Source of the DNA: Bryoerythrophyllum caledonicum
Lineage: Eukaryota > Streptophyta > Bryopsida > Pottiales > Pottiaceae
NCBI GenBank assembly: GCA_963971425.1
Contig: OZ020522.1
Coordinates: 1,710,168-1,774,167, forward strand
Length of the DNA: 64,000 nucleotides
Direction of reading: 5' to 3'
This document shows positions 1 to 12,235 of this stretch, in pieces. The position numbers were made by a program, and so were the translations under genes. The notes under the pieces are model-generated. The model saw only the letters and a program-made list of their open reading frames with translations, searched no databases and was not told where the DNA came from. Position 1 is the stretch's first letter. Every line of letters begins with the position of its first letter.

Positions 1-30
1 ATAGAACACACAATATTAGGGCACACAATA

Positions 31-1450
31 TTATAGAAACTCTACCTCATCAAAGAAGTCTTTGCCGTTCTTAGGATTGGCGACTACAAGGTATTTTTGA
101 AAGTCCTTGCTCTTGATTGACTTCACGGTGTTCACTACAGCATCGCTCATGACCTTCTACACTCCTTCTGCACTTCTATCCTCTAGCGTGGTCTTCTTCT
201 CATAATCAATTGCCACCTCATCAAATGCACGAGCTATATCTTGCTGCAATAATATCAAAATTAGTTTGTTTAAGAAAAAAACTAAAAATTGGTTACAATG
301 CCCGTAAGTATAAATGTGTATGAAGTTCCAAACAATACCTGGTATAAGAACGATATAAAAACATCAACTGTTAACGGAAACCATGCTGCACGGGACTGTC
401 GTACTTTCAAGCACGTCTTGAATTCCTCCGCCGTCAAAAGATCCTTGAAATCTTCCAACCTAAGCCCACCATAATATCGAATGCGCTGAAGTTTTGCTGG
501 AAGGTTGGTCTTCACAAAGTTGTTTTGGGTTGACCTGTACAATCATACGTATTGAATAAGAGATATAAAGACATAGATGTCATAGAAGATGTCAAATTGA
601 GCATGGATTAGAGGATAAATGTTAGAGAATTTACCAATTCACATCGTGCATATAGTTGAGTAACATCGATATCCGGCCGATCGGATTCAGTACAATGCAT
701 TGAACAACATAATGCCAAATAAGGTCGTCGCTATGTTGTTCTGAAATAAAACGTCACCACGCATTGTACCTGTGATTTCCGTCCCAGACTAAAAACATTT
801 TTCCACTGAATGCAACAAACTCTAGATTAGATTTCAACATCTCCTCAAACTTCTCATTTGCTGCAATCCAATGTGCATCCCACGTTGACATAATGTGAGG
901 GCCCAAGGGTAACATCACGTGTCAGCTCTCGGTCACCATAGATGGAGATGTAGAATGCACGATCTCCATCAATATAGCCTCCCTCAAATCGTTTCTGCAA
1001 AGCACATGCGTCAATCTCTTGAATCGGCCTCACTCGAGGAAGAGCAATCATCCTGCAAAGAGGCACGTGAAAGAGACCCTTTGTAACGGACTATCACAAG
1101 ATTGGACTTCTCTCTAGGACTATCACAAAGGGACCGTCTCTAGGACTATTACAAAATTGGACTTCTGATGAAGTTGTCTAGCTCTTTCGCCCTCAAGCGA
1201 ACTGATCAATCCACCCGGGCACTTTGATGACGAATCCTCAGAGTCTGTCGTTGGAACGTTCTACAAAATGTAAAACAAAATATTCATGAGATATATAACA
1301 ATGGGAGAAAATAAATCAAAATACTGATGAGATATATAACAATGGGAGAAAATATGATGGCATGAGAATATAATCAAGGCAAACCTGAATATCGACGCGG
1401 TCATTAGGATCCTCGCCATCCCGATTGAAATCTGGATCTTCTTAGTTCAA
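31..1450 (-). pseudogene. Decayed multi-exon gene with ParB-like DGNHR motif
   Basis: Read on the minus strand, at least four coding blocks follow plausible splice sites: about 1450-1385 (donor ATTCAG|GTTTGC), 1260-635 (acceptor TTTTGTAG; donor ATTG|GTAAAT), 534-339 (acceptor TGTACAG; donor CCAG|GTATTG) and 243-31 (acceptor TTGCAG, stop TAA). The large block contains FLVWDGNHRYNAW; a DGNHR-type motif is typical of the ParB/sulfiredoxin-like fold, so I call the domain ParB-like, from the motif only. The gene is broken. There is one frameshift near 890-905. A TGA near 755 sits where the motif would continue Trp-Trp. A TAG lies near 160 in the last exon. Function is unknown. It lies head-to-head with the transposase gene starting at 5336, with a palindrome array and a TTAA repeat between them, so it could be a second gene of the same mobile element. 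That link is inference. Confidence 0.5.
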
Positions 1451-1927
1451 GCAAATACTATAGAATTTAGAGAAAATTTTCCTTCAAGTAAGAAAACTCT
1501 ATTCAAAATTGAATCTTCTACATCAACTAATAGCATGCATCCTATAATACTATGTAGCACTCACGAAATAATGTTTTAAACCTTCGAACACTATTAGTCA
1601 AGAAATTGATGGGATTCTCAACCCATACTAACATCAGCTTGTTCTCTTATGTCATCATCCTCACAAACAATGCATTTTCTATGTAAGATGAAAGTTGAAA
1701 CAACTATACAACATTGCATTATTATTGAATTAATAAACTTGGCAGTGCCACTATCATGTGGCGACTATTAGAAAAGTGCATAATTGAAGGCTTTCAAATG
1801 AATACCTCATCACTTGGTGGTGAAGGTACTGGTGGTGAACTTTCCACCATTTGTTCCTTTGTATTTTTCTACACAAGGAAAAGGGTTGAGTTAAAACCAA
1901 ATATGAATGAAGAAAAACAATTAGTGA

Positions 1928-2860
1928 TTAACCTCTAAGGGACCAAACGTCCCCCCGGGGTCATTTTGGATTTTGGGCATGTACCTACAATTCGAAAAAA
2001 AATCCTTTTTAATTGAATTTTTTTTCAAGATAGGATCTGATAAGAGCTTCGTGGAGATATATTTTTTTTTTTTTTTTTGGATTTGAGGTTTGAAAGTTAG
2101 TACCACTTAAGCCAAAATTGGGGACTCCGGGCACCTCCAAATATTTTGACAAAAGTTTCTATTGACATTGAGATTTTTCACACATATAAAGAATATTTCC
2201 TTTTTTTGGAAATTTAAAAAAAATTCTTGTCTTTGGGGTAAAAAGGCATTTTATTCCAAGTCAAACATTTTCACACATTTTTGGGCAACAGGGGAAATAA
2301 AAATTATCTTTTCTACATAAGACCTAGAGATCTTCATATTTTTCACTTTTTATTATTTCAACAACAATATGTGGTGGAAACCTTCTTATTGACCGTTTGG
2401 ATTATCATTTGAATACATACGTAGTTCACAAAAAAATAAAACGTGAAATGACAATTTTTGAACCTCCACTCCTTGCACACTTGTTTTGAATATGCTACTC
2501 CCCTTTCTTACCTCTAAAAATTGGTGTGTTGGGTAACAACATCATGCTTAAGACAATGGTAAAAGATTTAGACCTTGTACAATGCAAAAATTTGATATAA
2601 AGTGAAGTCAAAGTCTGTTGATCTACTCAACGCAGGGAAGAAAATGAACCATTGTTTTGACTTTATACACTGAAATCTACCAATCCGTGTGGTGGATTGC
2701 AACCAAAATTTTATGGCATGTTGATATAGAAGTCTATTTTAAAATATTACGGTTGAAAATCCGAAATTCACTTTAAAATGTGATTTCCATGTCTCTTTTT
2801 GGCAGTGGTAGTTTTGGACTGGTTTTAGAGCGAAAGTGGTCGTGGTCCTTTAGGGGTTAA
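1928..2860 (+). mobile_element. TTAA-flanked TIR repeat, copy 1 (subfamily A)
   Basis: Starts TTAACCTCTAAGGGACC and ends GGTCCTTTAGGGGTTAA, so the ends are inverted and both abut TTAA. Length is 933 bp with no coding capacity. The interior is close to the copies at 26459-27413 and 32526-33438. TTAA target sites and CCC-starting ends are the hallmark of piggyBac-type elements; assignment to that superfamily is inference. Confidence 0.8.
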
Positions 2861-3038
2861 GCAAAATGAACATTAAATTATTTAATTGCCACGTACGACT
2901 GTATTAGAGAATTCCGCAAGTAACTGCACATGAACAAGAACTTCCAGATGCACATAATTTCAATCACAAATTTGAATAACTGAGCAGCGACAAATTATTT
3001 GGTCCGAAGTCATGAAAGTCATGAAAAACAAAATATCA
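2861..3038. other. Intergenic, nothing recognised
   Basis: AT-rich lead-in to the palindrome array. No coding or repeat signal seen. Confidence 0.5.
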
Positions 3039-5030
3039 GGCTTCGTAAACGAGGTCTTCCAAGGACCATTGACTTAGGCTCTTCAGTCGCATAATTTATC
3101 ATCATCACCGTCGTCATCCTAATACAAGATCAGCTAATCAACTGGCGGAGGTCCTTGTCCTGGATTACCTTCACACGCCAAGGAGACTCGGCAAGGAAGG
3201 CCTCGTGTACGAGGTCTCTTGGTACATGCTGTAAACTGATACTGCTTATCGACATGAGGTGCCGCCATGCTGTAAACAATACCGCGTGATGAGGTAGGCC
3301 ATGTCACAAAGGAGCATATCGGGATCCCACCGACAACGAGTCAATATTACATTCCATTTCCACGAACATGAACTTCTATCCACACTGAACTTCAATTCGC
3401 AGGCGTCACATGAACTTGAAGGTATGCGAGGGAGGCCTCACAAACGAGACCATCAGGTATTATTTAATTCTGGTCCTTGCATGCATGCGATGTCATGATT
3501 CTCTGAAGCTCACACTAAGCCACTTGCATGAATGCAATGTAAGTGGATAAGGGTTTGGTCTTGCTTTTCGTGGCTTAGGAATTGGTTTCTCGCTTTTCGT
3601 GGCTATGGAATCAGCTTCAGAAAATCATGACATCGACAGCTTCAGAAATCATCATCGACATTCGACATTTGACAGCTTCAGAAGTCATGATTCTCTGAAG
3701 CTGTCGAAATGATTTTCTCTTTGTTGACTTGCATGCATGATTCTCGTTGAAAAAATCAACTTTTTGAAAATCATGACATCGACGAAGAGAATCATGACAT
3801 CAACGAAGAGACTCATGCATGCAAGTGACTTAGGGTTTGGTCTCTGAAACTGATTGTGACTTGCGAACAATTCTGTTCCGGATACGGCAGTCTTGTTCTA
3901 CTATCCGCAGTACATACAATGATTTTAAGGACGTACATGATCGTCTATTCGCAGTAAATAAAAGGGACGCACATGAACTTGAAAGCTGGCGAGGTAGGCC
4001 TCGCATACGAGGCTTGCAATTATATTTTTATTTCGGTCCTTCACTGCTGAAGGCTGTAGTAAAGGTTAGCTAATTACGAGCAAAAGGCTGATAAAGGCTG
4101 GTAAAGGCGAGCTAAAGGCTGTGGTAGCCACCAGCGAGCTCACCGTTGTGGTAGGCCTCGCATACGAGGCTTGCAGCTTCATTTTATTTACGGTCCTAAA
4201 CTGCATCGACGTGTTAATGCTCACCGTCGCACTATAGTCAACATCGAGCTTAAAGCAGTGGTAGTCACCAACGAGCTCACCGTTGTGGTAGGCCTCGCAT
4301 ACGAGGCTTGAGGTTATGTTTTTATTTCGGTCCTTCACTACTAAAGGTTGTGGTATAGGCTAGCTAAAGGCAAGCTAAAGGCTGGTAAAGGCGAGCTAAA
4401 GGCTGTGAATGTCACCAGCGAGCTCACCCCTGTGGTAGGCCTCGCATACGAGGCTTGCAATTTTATTATTTCTTCGCTCCTACACTGCCATGACAAGTTC
4501 ATGCTCGCCGTCCCACTAAAGTCATGAGCGACCTAAACGGGATCCCTATATGGACAAATGCATGAACTAGAATGCACATGAACTCAAAAGCTGGTAAGGG
4601 AGGCCTCGCATACGAGGCCTCTAGGTCTATATTGTTTCTGATTCTACACCAATGCAACGTCTAAATGCCCGTTGTCACACTCAAGTTGTCACGAGGAGAT
4701 CCATAACAATATGAAGCTTAGCGCGAATCCACCTACGACAAGACCACTAAATAATTCATCAACACCAACATTAACTGCACTGCCCTCTCTGCCCTCTTAA
4801 CCCAGATATATGCTAAAGGAAACTGAGGATGGTGGCCTCGCATACGAGGGTTGTTTTAAAAAGTCAAAAGCGGTCCTAAATTGATGCAATGTTGACGAGG
4901 AACTTCACGAAATCTTTAAGTCGACGACTCAAATACACATTGGTGGAATATAATCCAGCAGTGCTATCTATTCTATATTCAGGTACATGCTTATGACAGC
5001 TGGCAAGGAAGGCCTCGTAAACGAGGTCTT
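3039..5030. repeat. Array of ten CCTCG/CGAGG palindromes
   Basis: Ten copies of GGCCTCGCATACGAGGCTTG or close variants start at 3039, 3199, 3434, 3997, 4154, 4291, 4438, 4602, 4834 and 5011. The core is a hairpin with arms GCCTCG/CGAGGC around a 4-base centre (CATA in the middle copies; TAAA, TGTA or ACAA in the outer ones). Spacing is 137-164 bp among 3997-4602 and larger outside. In the middle copies the flanks are also repeated (GCTAAAGGCTG, CACCAGCGAGCTCACC, TTTCGGTCCT), so this is a diverged tandem repeat with a palindromic core. It lies directly 5' of the transposase coding region at 5336-7769. Subterminal transposase-binding sites are a reasonable guess, not shown. Confidence 0.75.
3490..3835. 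repeat. Nested inverted repeats inside the array
   Basis: In the one wide gap of the palindrome array there are several copies of CGACAGCTTCAGAA and its complement TTCTCTGAAGCTGTCG (3630-3710), and inverted TGCATGCATGATTCTC / GAGACTCATGCATGCA blocks (3731-3830). These could fold into a compound stem. No coding signal. Confidence 0.55.
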
Positions 5031-5335
5031 CTAATGACTTATACTCTTGGTTCTTTCACACCTGAAAAAGTTGAACAGAGTTCTCTATATTCTTCGTAAT
5101 CTCACACGGAACTATCTCTTCTACCTATAACTATCGGTTCACTCACACTAAAATCAATAAGTCAGACACCGAAACAGGCAATGCTCACACGGTTGCTTAA
5201 GAAAAACCGGCTGATATCAAGACAAGTTTAATTGCGGACCTAAGGAACTTGATCTTCAGTAAATCTTCAATAAATCCATTTCGAAATTTTTTGCCTCCAC
5301 TTTCACTGTTGTCTTTGTAGTCACAAGCCAAGCTA

Positions 5336-7769
5336 GTGCAGGGCATGGACAAGCGTCATGATGGTCATGCATGGACTCGTACAATCACAACCCACATTAT
5401 AAATGACTTCGGTCTCTCTTTTAGAATGTCCTCATGCCTAGGTCACTTGAAGTGCATCAATGACCAATATAACTACCTTGATAGAATTCATAGACCTACT
5501 CCAACCAATGAGACAAAGTGGAAGAAGCGTCTGACAAGGTATTTGTTTTTAAAATGTCTGAAGCTGGACCCGGCAGTGGTGTCGATCTTGTCATGCGGAT
5601 GCAAACTAGCGGAGATTTAGTTGATGCTTGGCTGATGTTTGACCATGTCAAGCGTGTGAAGGGTTGGACCACAATGGCTTGTCATGTCTACGATGCTTCC
5701 TATTGTCGTGTCATGACAATAGCACTTTGTGACATGCAAGCTAATGACGTTCATGCCCAAGTTATATTTTGGAGGAACTTGAATGTCATTGCAGGGCGAC
5801 ATGGCATTTCTGAGCCCAGTTTTCAGGGATTTATGGCAGACAGTGCCCAAGCTAATTGAAATGCGGTGAGGATCATTTACAAGTCTGGCGATGCAAAGAT
5901 TCGAATGGATGACCGGGAACGTACATGCTTATTCTACTGGACGCAATCTCTTGAAAAGCACACAAAGGCGGATATTCGACCCGATCTGCAAGAGCAACAT
6001 CGTCGTCTATGTAAGCAATACAAGAATGCAAATTCTCTGGAAGACGCGCAGTCTAAATACCTTGCCATCAGATCTTGGTGGTTATCATTAGGCGCTACAA
6101 CCAAGGAAGACCTTGTTCGTCTAGACCTATGGCTTGCTTTTTGGCACTTTTGATACCACCAATGGGGTGGATTTATGGAGCTTGTAAGTGTATATTTCTT
6201 ATCTATGCAAATTTCATCTTACTTACAGATTAATTTATCTTCTTGCTTATTGTTTGATGTACTATCTTACTTATAATTTGATATGTCACCTATTCTCTAA
6301 TACCTTGTTACATGTGGCAGAATCTCAGTGAAGAAGAACTTGTGGAAATGTCCTCTTGTAACCTAGCAAAGACAATGCACAACAAATGGCTCCAACAATC
6401 GGGAAAGAGGTGAAATGATTTTTATGTAGCGACAGTGGACGACTACGTTAGAGCATTCACGCAAGTGCTTGCATACAATCAGTTCCCCAGAGGCGACAGA
6501 GTAGGCACGGGTCCAAGTAGAGACGATCTTCGTGTGCGCCTTGCCCAACGCAATGCCAAGACTACATGAGATCCAAAGAAACTCCATGCGGCCTTAGAGG
6601 TAATGCCAAGTGCTTCAGAATTTTGTACGAGAGAGCCCCATTTTGAAAGTGAAGAGGTCTTCATATCTTTGAAACAAAAGACAGACATCCCTGTTGGATC
6701 AAAGTATGACTCTCATCGCCCAGACAAGATGAGTATGTCTCGGTTGGCAAAGAAAACACGCTACGATGGAGGCAGTTCTGTTGGTCATTCACGTGACTGT
6801 GAGTCCGAACTTATAGCAGAGATTCCCCGAGCTGAAGAGACGACAACGGCCACACCAATTCCGCAACATACAAAGGTGGTCCTTGAGACGACTTGTAATG
6901 AGAAGGAGTGGCACATAGAGCGGCTTCCAAGGACTTCAACAAAAGCTTGTTTTGCACAACAAGCGATAACAAAAAAAAAATGCGTCGCCAAGATTGTCCA
7001 ATACAACAAGTCTACAACAGCTCCTACTTACATGGGAATGATGACCCATTACAAGAAGAACAAGGTGGAGCAGATGCAGTTTTTCTTTTGCAACGACGAT
7101 ATTGAATGTTGTGTGAAGGGCACAAGGCGCAAGTGGGTTGTGGCTAAACCACATGTGCCCAAGGTTTGGCCCGTCAAGCTTGGTACCAACCCTACTCAAT
7201 AAGAAGTCTGTGCTCTAGAGCATGCCGGATTTCGATTGACAGAACGCCCTTTTCTAGCACCACAAGAATTGTTCGGTGATTTTATCGGGCTTATCAATTT
7301 TGAGGAGTATCCAGCACCAGTTTTCCCTAATGATTACCCAAAGCGCAAGTTCGGGAAGAACATTCAACGCAACTCCAAGGCCTCATCTATGAAACACTCA
7401 AAGAGCTATGCGTCCGTCCTTTCAGTTAACGGTAAAGTTCAAAAGGTCACCATGCTTCCTTTTCCACGGTTGGATTCAATTATTACATTTGAATCTATCC
7501 AAGGATCCAAGACATCGTCATATCTAATCACGATTGGGCAATTTCCAAGCTGCGATTGTTTGTTTTCCAAAGATATGGAAATGAAGTCCCTAGGGAAGCG
7601 TGGTCAATGGGTAAATTGCAAACATATGTACTATATTTTTACTCAACAGTTATGTCATCTTCTTCCTGAGGTAGATCAATTTATCCACGCACCGAGTTTT
7701 ACCTACAATGAAATCAAGTGCGTGTTGGAAGTTCTTCTACCCAAGTGCCAAACTTTTGTAACGGTTTGA
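5336..7769 (+). pseudogene. MULE-like transposase with SWIM zinc finger (decayed)
   Basis: The coding frames run in order with one intron. An N-terminal Cys/His-rich segment (SSCLGHLKCIND, 5336-5517) resembles a FLYWCH-type finger. After a frameshift near 5518 comes the DDE-type catalytic part: MFDHVK, MTIALCDMQ, GFMADSAQAN, then ERTCLFYWTQSL (5518-6153). An intron at about 6183-6320 has donor CTT|GTAAGT and acceptor GGCAG. A long linker follows, and the last exon ends in a SWIM finger, CDC...NCKH (about 7550-7626), stop at 7767. MULE transposases typically pair a DDE domain with a SWIM finger, which supports the call. The frame is interrupted by TGA at 5857 (aligned Trp) and 6151 (probable former CGA), by TGA near 6412 and 6568, and by TAA at 7200. 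It cannot make a full protein. Homologues lie at 48332-48625 and 59613-60830. Confidence 0.7.
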
Positions 7770-7815
7770 CATTTGAATATACTGTATTTGTCATTGCATA
7801 TTCAATTGAAACACA

Positions 7816-8026
7816 GGGTTGTCAGGACGCTCGACGTCCGTGACGTCCAGACGTCAGGACGGAGGACGTCCTCCGGCCTATCAAGACATCCGGTGACATA
7901 ACCCGTTTTGTCAATTTACCCGGGGGTAAATAGCCGTCCGCAGTCCCGGCCGTCCGTCCATTCCGTTCGCTTGGGCGGACGGCTCGGCCGTCCATTGTTT
8001 TCCGCGGCCGACCGCACGGCCATCCG
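7816..8026. repeat. GC-rich GACGTC/CGGCCGTCC block next to gap
   Basis: Just past the transposase the base composition jumps to GC-rich. GACGTC occurs four times between 7832 and 7871, including the perfect palindrome GGAGGACGTCCTCC (7861-7874). Motifs GGCCGTCCGTCC and GGACGGCTCGGCCGTCC follow, and ACCCGGGGGT at 7918-7927 is a near palindrome. The block runs into the N gap, as expected where a foldback defeats assembly. It may be the 3' end of the MULE element or a separate repeat. Confidence 0.5.
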
Positions 8027-8226
8027 NNNNNNNNNNNNNNNNNNNNNNNNNNNNNNNNNNNNNNNNNNNNNNNNNNNNNNNNNNNNNNNNNNNNNNNNNN
8101 NNNNNNNNNNNNNNNNNNNNNNNNNNNNNNNNNNNNNNNNNNNNNNNNNNNNNNNNNNNNNNNNNNNNNNNNNNNNNNNNNNNNNNNNNNNNNNNNNNNN
8201 NNNNNNNNNNNNNNNNNNNNNNNNNN
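8027..8226. other. Assembly gap (200 N)
   Basis: Exactly 200 undetermined bases, probably a fixed-size placeholder. The first defined bases after it, GAGGCTTGTTG, match the right half of the palindrome motif of the 3.0-5.0 kb array (CGAGGCTTG); with so few bases this may be chance. Confidence 0.95.
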
Positions 8227-8620
8227 GAGGCTTGTTGTACAAAGTAATGTCATTCTGCGGTTGCTATCACAACATCAACAAAAAAATCATCTTCTTGCAT
8301 GTCAGCTGAAAAGTGGTGCTTCTATACGTATGGTTGTCATATCACTCATGATTTCTCAATCATTGTTGTGAATCTGAGGCGTAAAGTGGAGGGAGATTTG
8401 GTGATTTTAAAAAGAAGGCATTCACTGAGTCCTACAATAGAGGAGCAACAACACAGGATAACCCATTTCACCATTGTTGGATGTCTAATAATAGTGGATT
8501 CAATGAGGAGGATTCACAAAGTGATTGGTAAGAAAGTTAGCAATCAAGGCATGTATTTAGAGAGGCTGGTTTGTTTGGCATTTGTGTAACACAAGAAGCC
8601 AAAGTCTTTAGTAGATAAAA
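8227..8620. other. Unassigned sequence after gap
   Basis: Short open frames exist (8299-8589), but they show no motif and no homology to other parts of the window. I see nothing I can name. Confidence 0.4.
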
Positions 8621-9203
8621 GGGCCGCTTGACAGTATGCCCAAGTCAAGTGACCGTCCGTCAAAATGAGTGGCCAAACTATGGCGAGAGGCCAAACTTTT
8701 TTGCCAAAAAAATACATTAAATAATATAGATTGAAGGTTTGGCCGGTCGTGGTGTGAAGCCCCTAAGGCCAAGTCCAAAGTCCAAACCCCATATCATTGC
8801 GCCAAAAAATAACCAGCCAAAAAAAAATCAGCCAATCAAAATCAGCCAATCAAAATCAACCAAAAAAAATTAGCCAAAAAAAATCAGCCAAAAAAAATCA
8901 GCCAAAAAATTCGATCTGTCTCATCTAACGGTTTAGATCTTGTCAATTTTTGATTAATTTAATAAAAAAAATCGACGGACTCTCGATTGTAGTTTGGATC
9001 GACTAAAATGGGCGACCCAAGTTTTGCTCGAGAGGCCGTTGCTTTGGCGTCAAAACAACCCAAAAGTGTTGCCATGTAGGACAACGGCCTTTGGAGTTTG
9101 GGCACAAGTGTGAAGGCCCAAAGTCTAGACTTTGGCCATTCTAGCAATCTCATTGGTGGAAATCGACGGCCACTCGACTTGGCCACCAAGTGTGAAGCGG
9201 CCC
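8621..9203 (+). mobile_element. Tourist-like TIR element, copy A
   Basis: Begins GGGCCGCTTGACA and ends TGTGAAGCGGCCC, so the termini are inverted. It is followed by TAA, with AAA on the left, a likely decayed TAA duplication. GGGCC ends and TAA target sites are typical of Tourist/PIF-Harbinger MITEs. The interior holds several AATCAGCCAAAAAA blocks (8815-8910). It matches the element at 42422-42923 along its length. Confidence 0.75.
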
Positions 9204-10420
9204 TAAGGTAAGCCCCCCTAAAACCAACAAGTTAAGGAATGTGCATATATTTGGAGTGGAGATAATTATACTATGATTTTTCAATGATAGCCAATAGAAT
9301 TACAATTCCAACTCAAGTGATTTCATATTTTTTCAATGAAAACTAAATTAGTTATGAGTTTTCAAACTGTGCAGCTATGTTTAGTGGGTGGCCAGCAGTG
9401 TGTACCCCCATAACCAACGACCAAAAGTAAGGGTCTTGACTAATAGCAAACCTCCATTTGGAGCTCACTTGGTGGTAATGGGATGGAAGAAGGTTGGATA
9501 TACCCCAATTTTATAGGCATTGGCTATGGGTTTTTGTTGCTTATGGGGAGGCTTATCTTATATCTACGCAAGACATGAATTTGTTAGAAATGATCAACAT
9601 TGGACTTATATTAGAGTTTTCATGACAGTAAAGGATTATTCACCACAAATCTTAGGGTCTTATGTTAGTAAGTGTGACCACATGCACATGGTGACTTGGC
9701 TTGGGAAAGGTGTGGGGGAACCACCAGTCAACCTTTTGGGAACTTGGGGTACTACAGGGGGAGCTTTAGCTTGCATGGGGTAGAACCAAAGAGCATTGAT
9801 TGTTGTGCATCTCATTGGTGCAGAAAAATGGAGTATGAAGATTTGGACGTCTATTCTTGTGAATAAAAAAGTTTCGTCCTGTCTGGGACCATATTCCTAT
9901 TGCCTTTCCTCTTTGGGGTGCACTTTCAGGAAAATTCTAATCATTGAAAACATATATCTACTAGTGATAATACAAAGATTCACAGGTATTGCTTCGATAG
10001 AAGACCCTAGTGTTAAGTAAAAGATGGACAAGTTGGTATATCTCAATATCTCACAAACTGATAGTAAACTTTGAATTTTCACCTATGCACGTTTGTTCCC
10101 CAAATAATTGTGCTCCTACTGTAGAATTTTCATAGAACTGGGATATTTTGGTCAAGCTACCGTTTGTACCATGATATAATGCTTTCAAAGGTGGCCCCTA
10201 GTGCCCGTGCAATGAAAGAGAATGTTCAACCTCAGTGCATGATTGCTGCAATTTGTCCTATTGAAAGTGGAATTCTGACAACATAAGACATAGTGTGCAC
10301 AAAGGCAATGTTGCTATGTTTGTACACATGGGTAGTGGGCCATTGGTTTTGATGCTAAAGTTCCATGGCAAGCTTGCCCTTTAGCCTCTTGTATACTTTG
10401 TTCCACAAAAAAATTCCAAC
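9204..10420. other. Unassigned stretch with a weak ORF
   Basis: A + strand frame of 87 codons (9520-9783) and another of 74 codons (9796-10020) are open, but neither shows a motif, a splice context or a homologue in the window. I treat the stretch as noncoding or unrecognised repeat. Confidence 0.35.
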
Positions 10421-11367
10421 TTAACCCCTAAATGAAAAAAGTCCCGTGGTGGGCTTTTGCATATCTCAGGCACGTTTCCATGGTTGGAAATTATCTGTAA
10501 AATTCTCAAAATTTTGTACAAAGATGCAAGAAGACAAGAGGCGCATGGGAATGTAATTTTTATTTTCAGTGGACCTCTAGAAAAATAGTTATGTGAGCTT
10601 AAAGAGAAACCACTCAAGTGCGACATGTCGGGCAACTCCAAAGACTTTTACTAGGACATTGTATTGAACGTGAGATTTTCAATGTTGGCAAGTAATAATA
10701 TAACTTTCCATATTGTCAAAAAACATTTCTTGTCTTTAATGAAAAATATCATTTTATCCCAAGTCATTCATTTTCATAGAGTGTCACACATTTTTGGGCA
10801 AGGTAACAAAAAACTTCTTTGTATCCGCATAAACCTTAGAGATCTTCATATTTTTAATTTTTTAATTTTTCTACTATTGACGTGGTGTAAACTTGCTTAT
10901 CGACCATTTGGATTCTCATCCTAAAACATATCATATTCACAAAAAAATAAAACTTGAGTTGGCACTTTTAGAACCTTTACTTGTTGCACAATTTTTTAAA
11001 CACGCTAAACCTCTCTTCTACCTCTAAAAACTCGTGTACCAGGAACCAATATCATGCTTGACATGATGGTAATGAATTTAGACCTTGTGTTGTCCAAAAA
11101 TTTGACACCAAGTGAAGTCAAAGTCTACAGCTCGACTCAATGCAGGAAAGAAAATGATATGTTTTTCAACATTAAACACCATAATCTTTCAATATGTGTG
11201 GTCAAAGTTTATGAAATTTTGTGAGTATGTCACTTTATAAGTCTCCATTGAGATCCTATGGCTGAAGTTTAGAATATAACTTTTTCCCCCTTCCTTACTC
11301 ATTGCACTAGAATGAGCAATTTCAAATTGTTCTTGGTGTAAAATTGTCAAGGATAACTAGGGGTTAA
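10421..11367 (+). mobile_element. TTAA-flanked TIR repeat, copy 2 (subfamily B)
   Basis: Starts TTAACCCCTAAATGAAAAA and ends AACTAGGGGTTAA; TTAA at both ends; 947 bp. It shares the family's internal landmarks: CCTCTAAAAACTCGTGTACC, AAGTGAAGTCAAAGTC, and the end block CTTACTCATTGCACTAGAA. No coding capacity. Confidence 0.75.
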
Positions 11368-12235
11368 AATTCTAATGTGACCCTCTATAAACTTCAATAA
11401 GAGCGTGAAAGATTCATCCTCTCTAATCCTAAATGGAAAAAGCCCCGAGGTGGGCTTTTGCAAATCTTGGGCACGTTTCCATGGTTGCAATTTATATTTG
11501 CAAGAATTTCAAGAATTGCATTCTTGTACAAAGATGCAAGAAGATAAGAGGTACGTGGGAGTGTCATTATTATTCTCATTGGACTAATAGAAAAAAGTTA
11601 TGCCATCTTAAGGAAAAATTGTCGAGTGCGGGCACGTCTGGCAACTCCAATAACTTTTGCTAGGACACTCTAGTAAATTTGAGATTTTCAATACCAGCAA
11701 GTAATGTTATTTCCTTTTATATTGTCAAAAAAACATTTATTGTCTTTGGTGGAAAAATGCATTTTATCCCAAGTCAATGATTTTCACACATTTCCACACA
11801 TTGTTGGCAAGGAACCAGAAAACTTCTTCTTTTCCACATAAAACTTACAAATCTTCATATTTTTGACTTTCTACAATTTTCTATTTCAAGATGTGGTGTA
11901 AACCTTCCTATCAATTGTTCAAATTATCATTCTAAAATACATTTTTTTCCCTAAGAAATAAAAACGTGAATTGGCACTTTTTGAATCTCCACTCCTTGCA
12001 CAATTTTTTTTAACATGCTTCACCCCTTCTCTACCTCTAAAAATTGGCGTACTAAAATTTAATATCATGATCAACATGATGATATCAAATTTAGACCGTG
12101 TGTAGTGCAAAACTTTGACACCAAGTGAAGTCAAAGTCTGTTGATCCACTCACTGTAGGGATGAAAATGAACCACTTTTTCTACGTCGAATACCGTAACC
12201 TTTCAATCCGTGCGGTCAAAGTTGATGAAATATTG

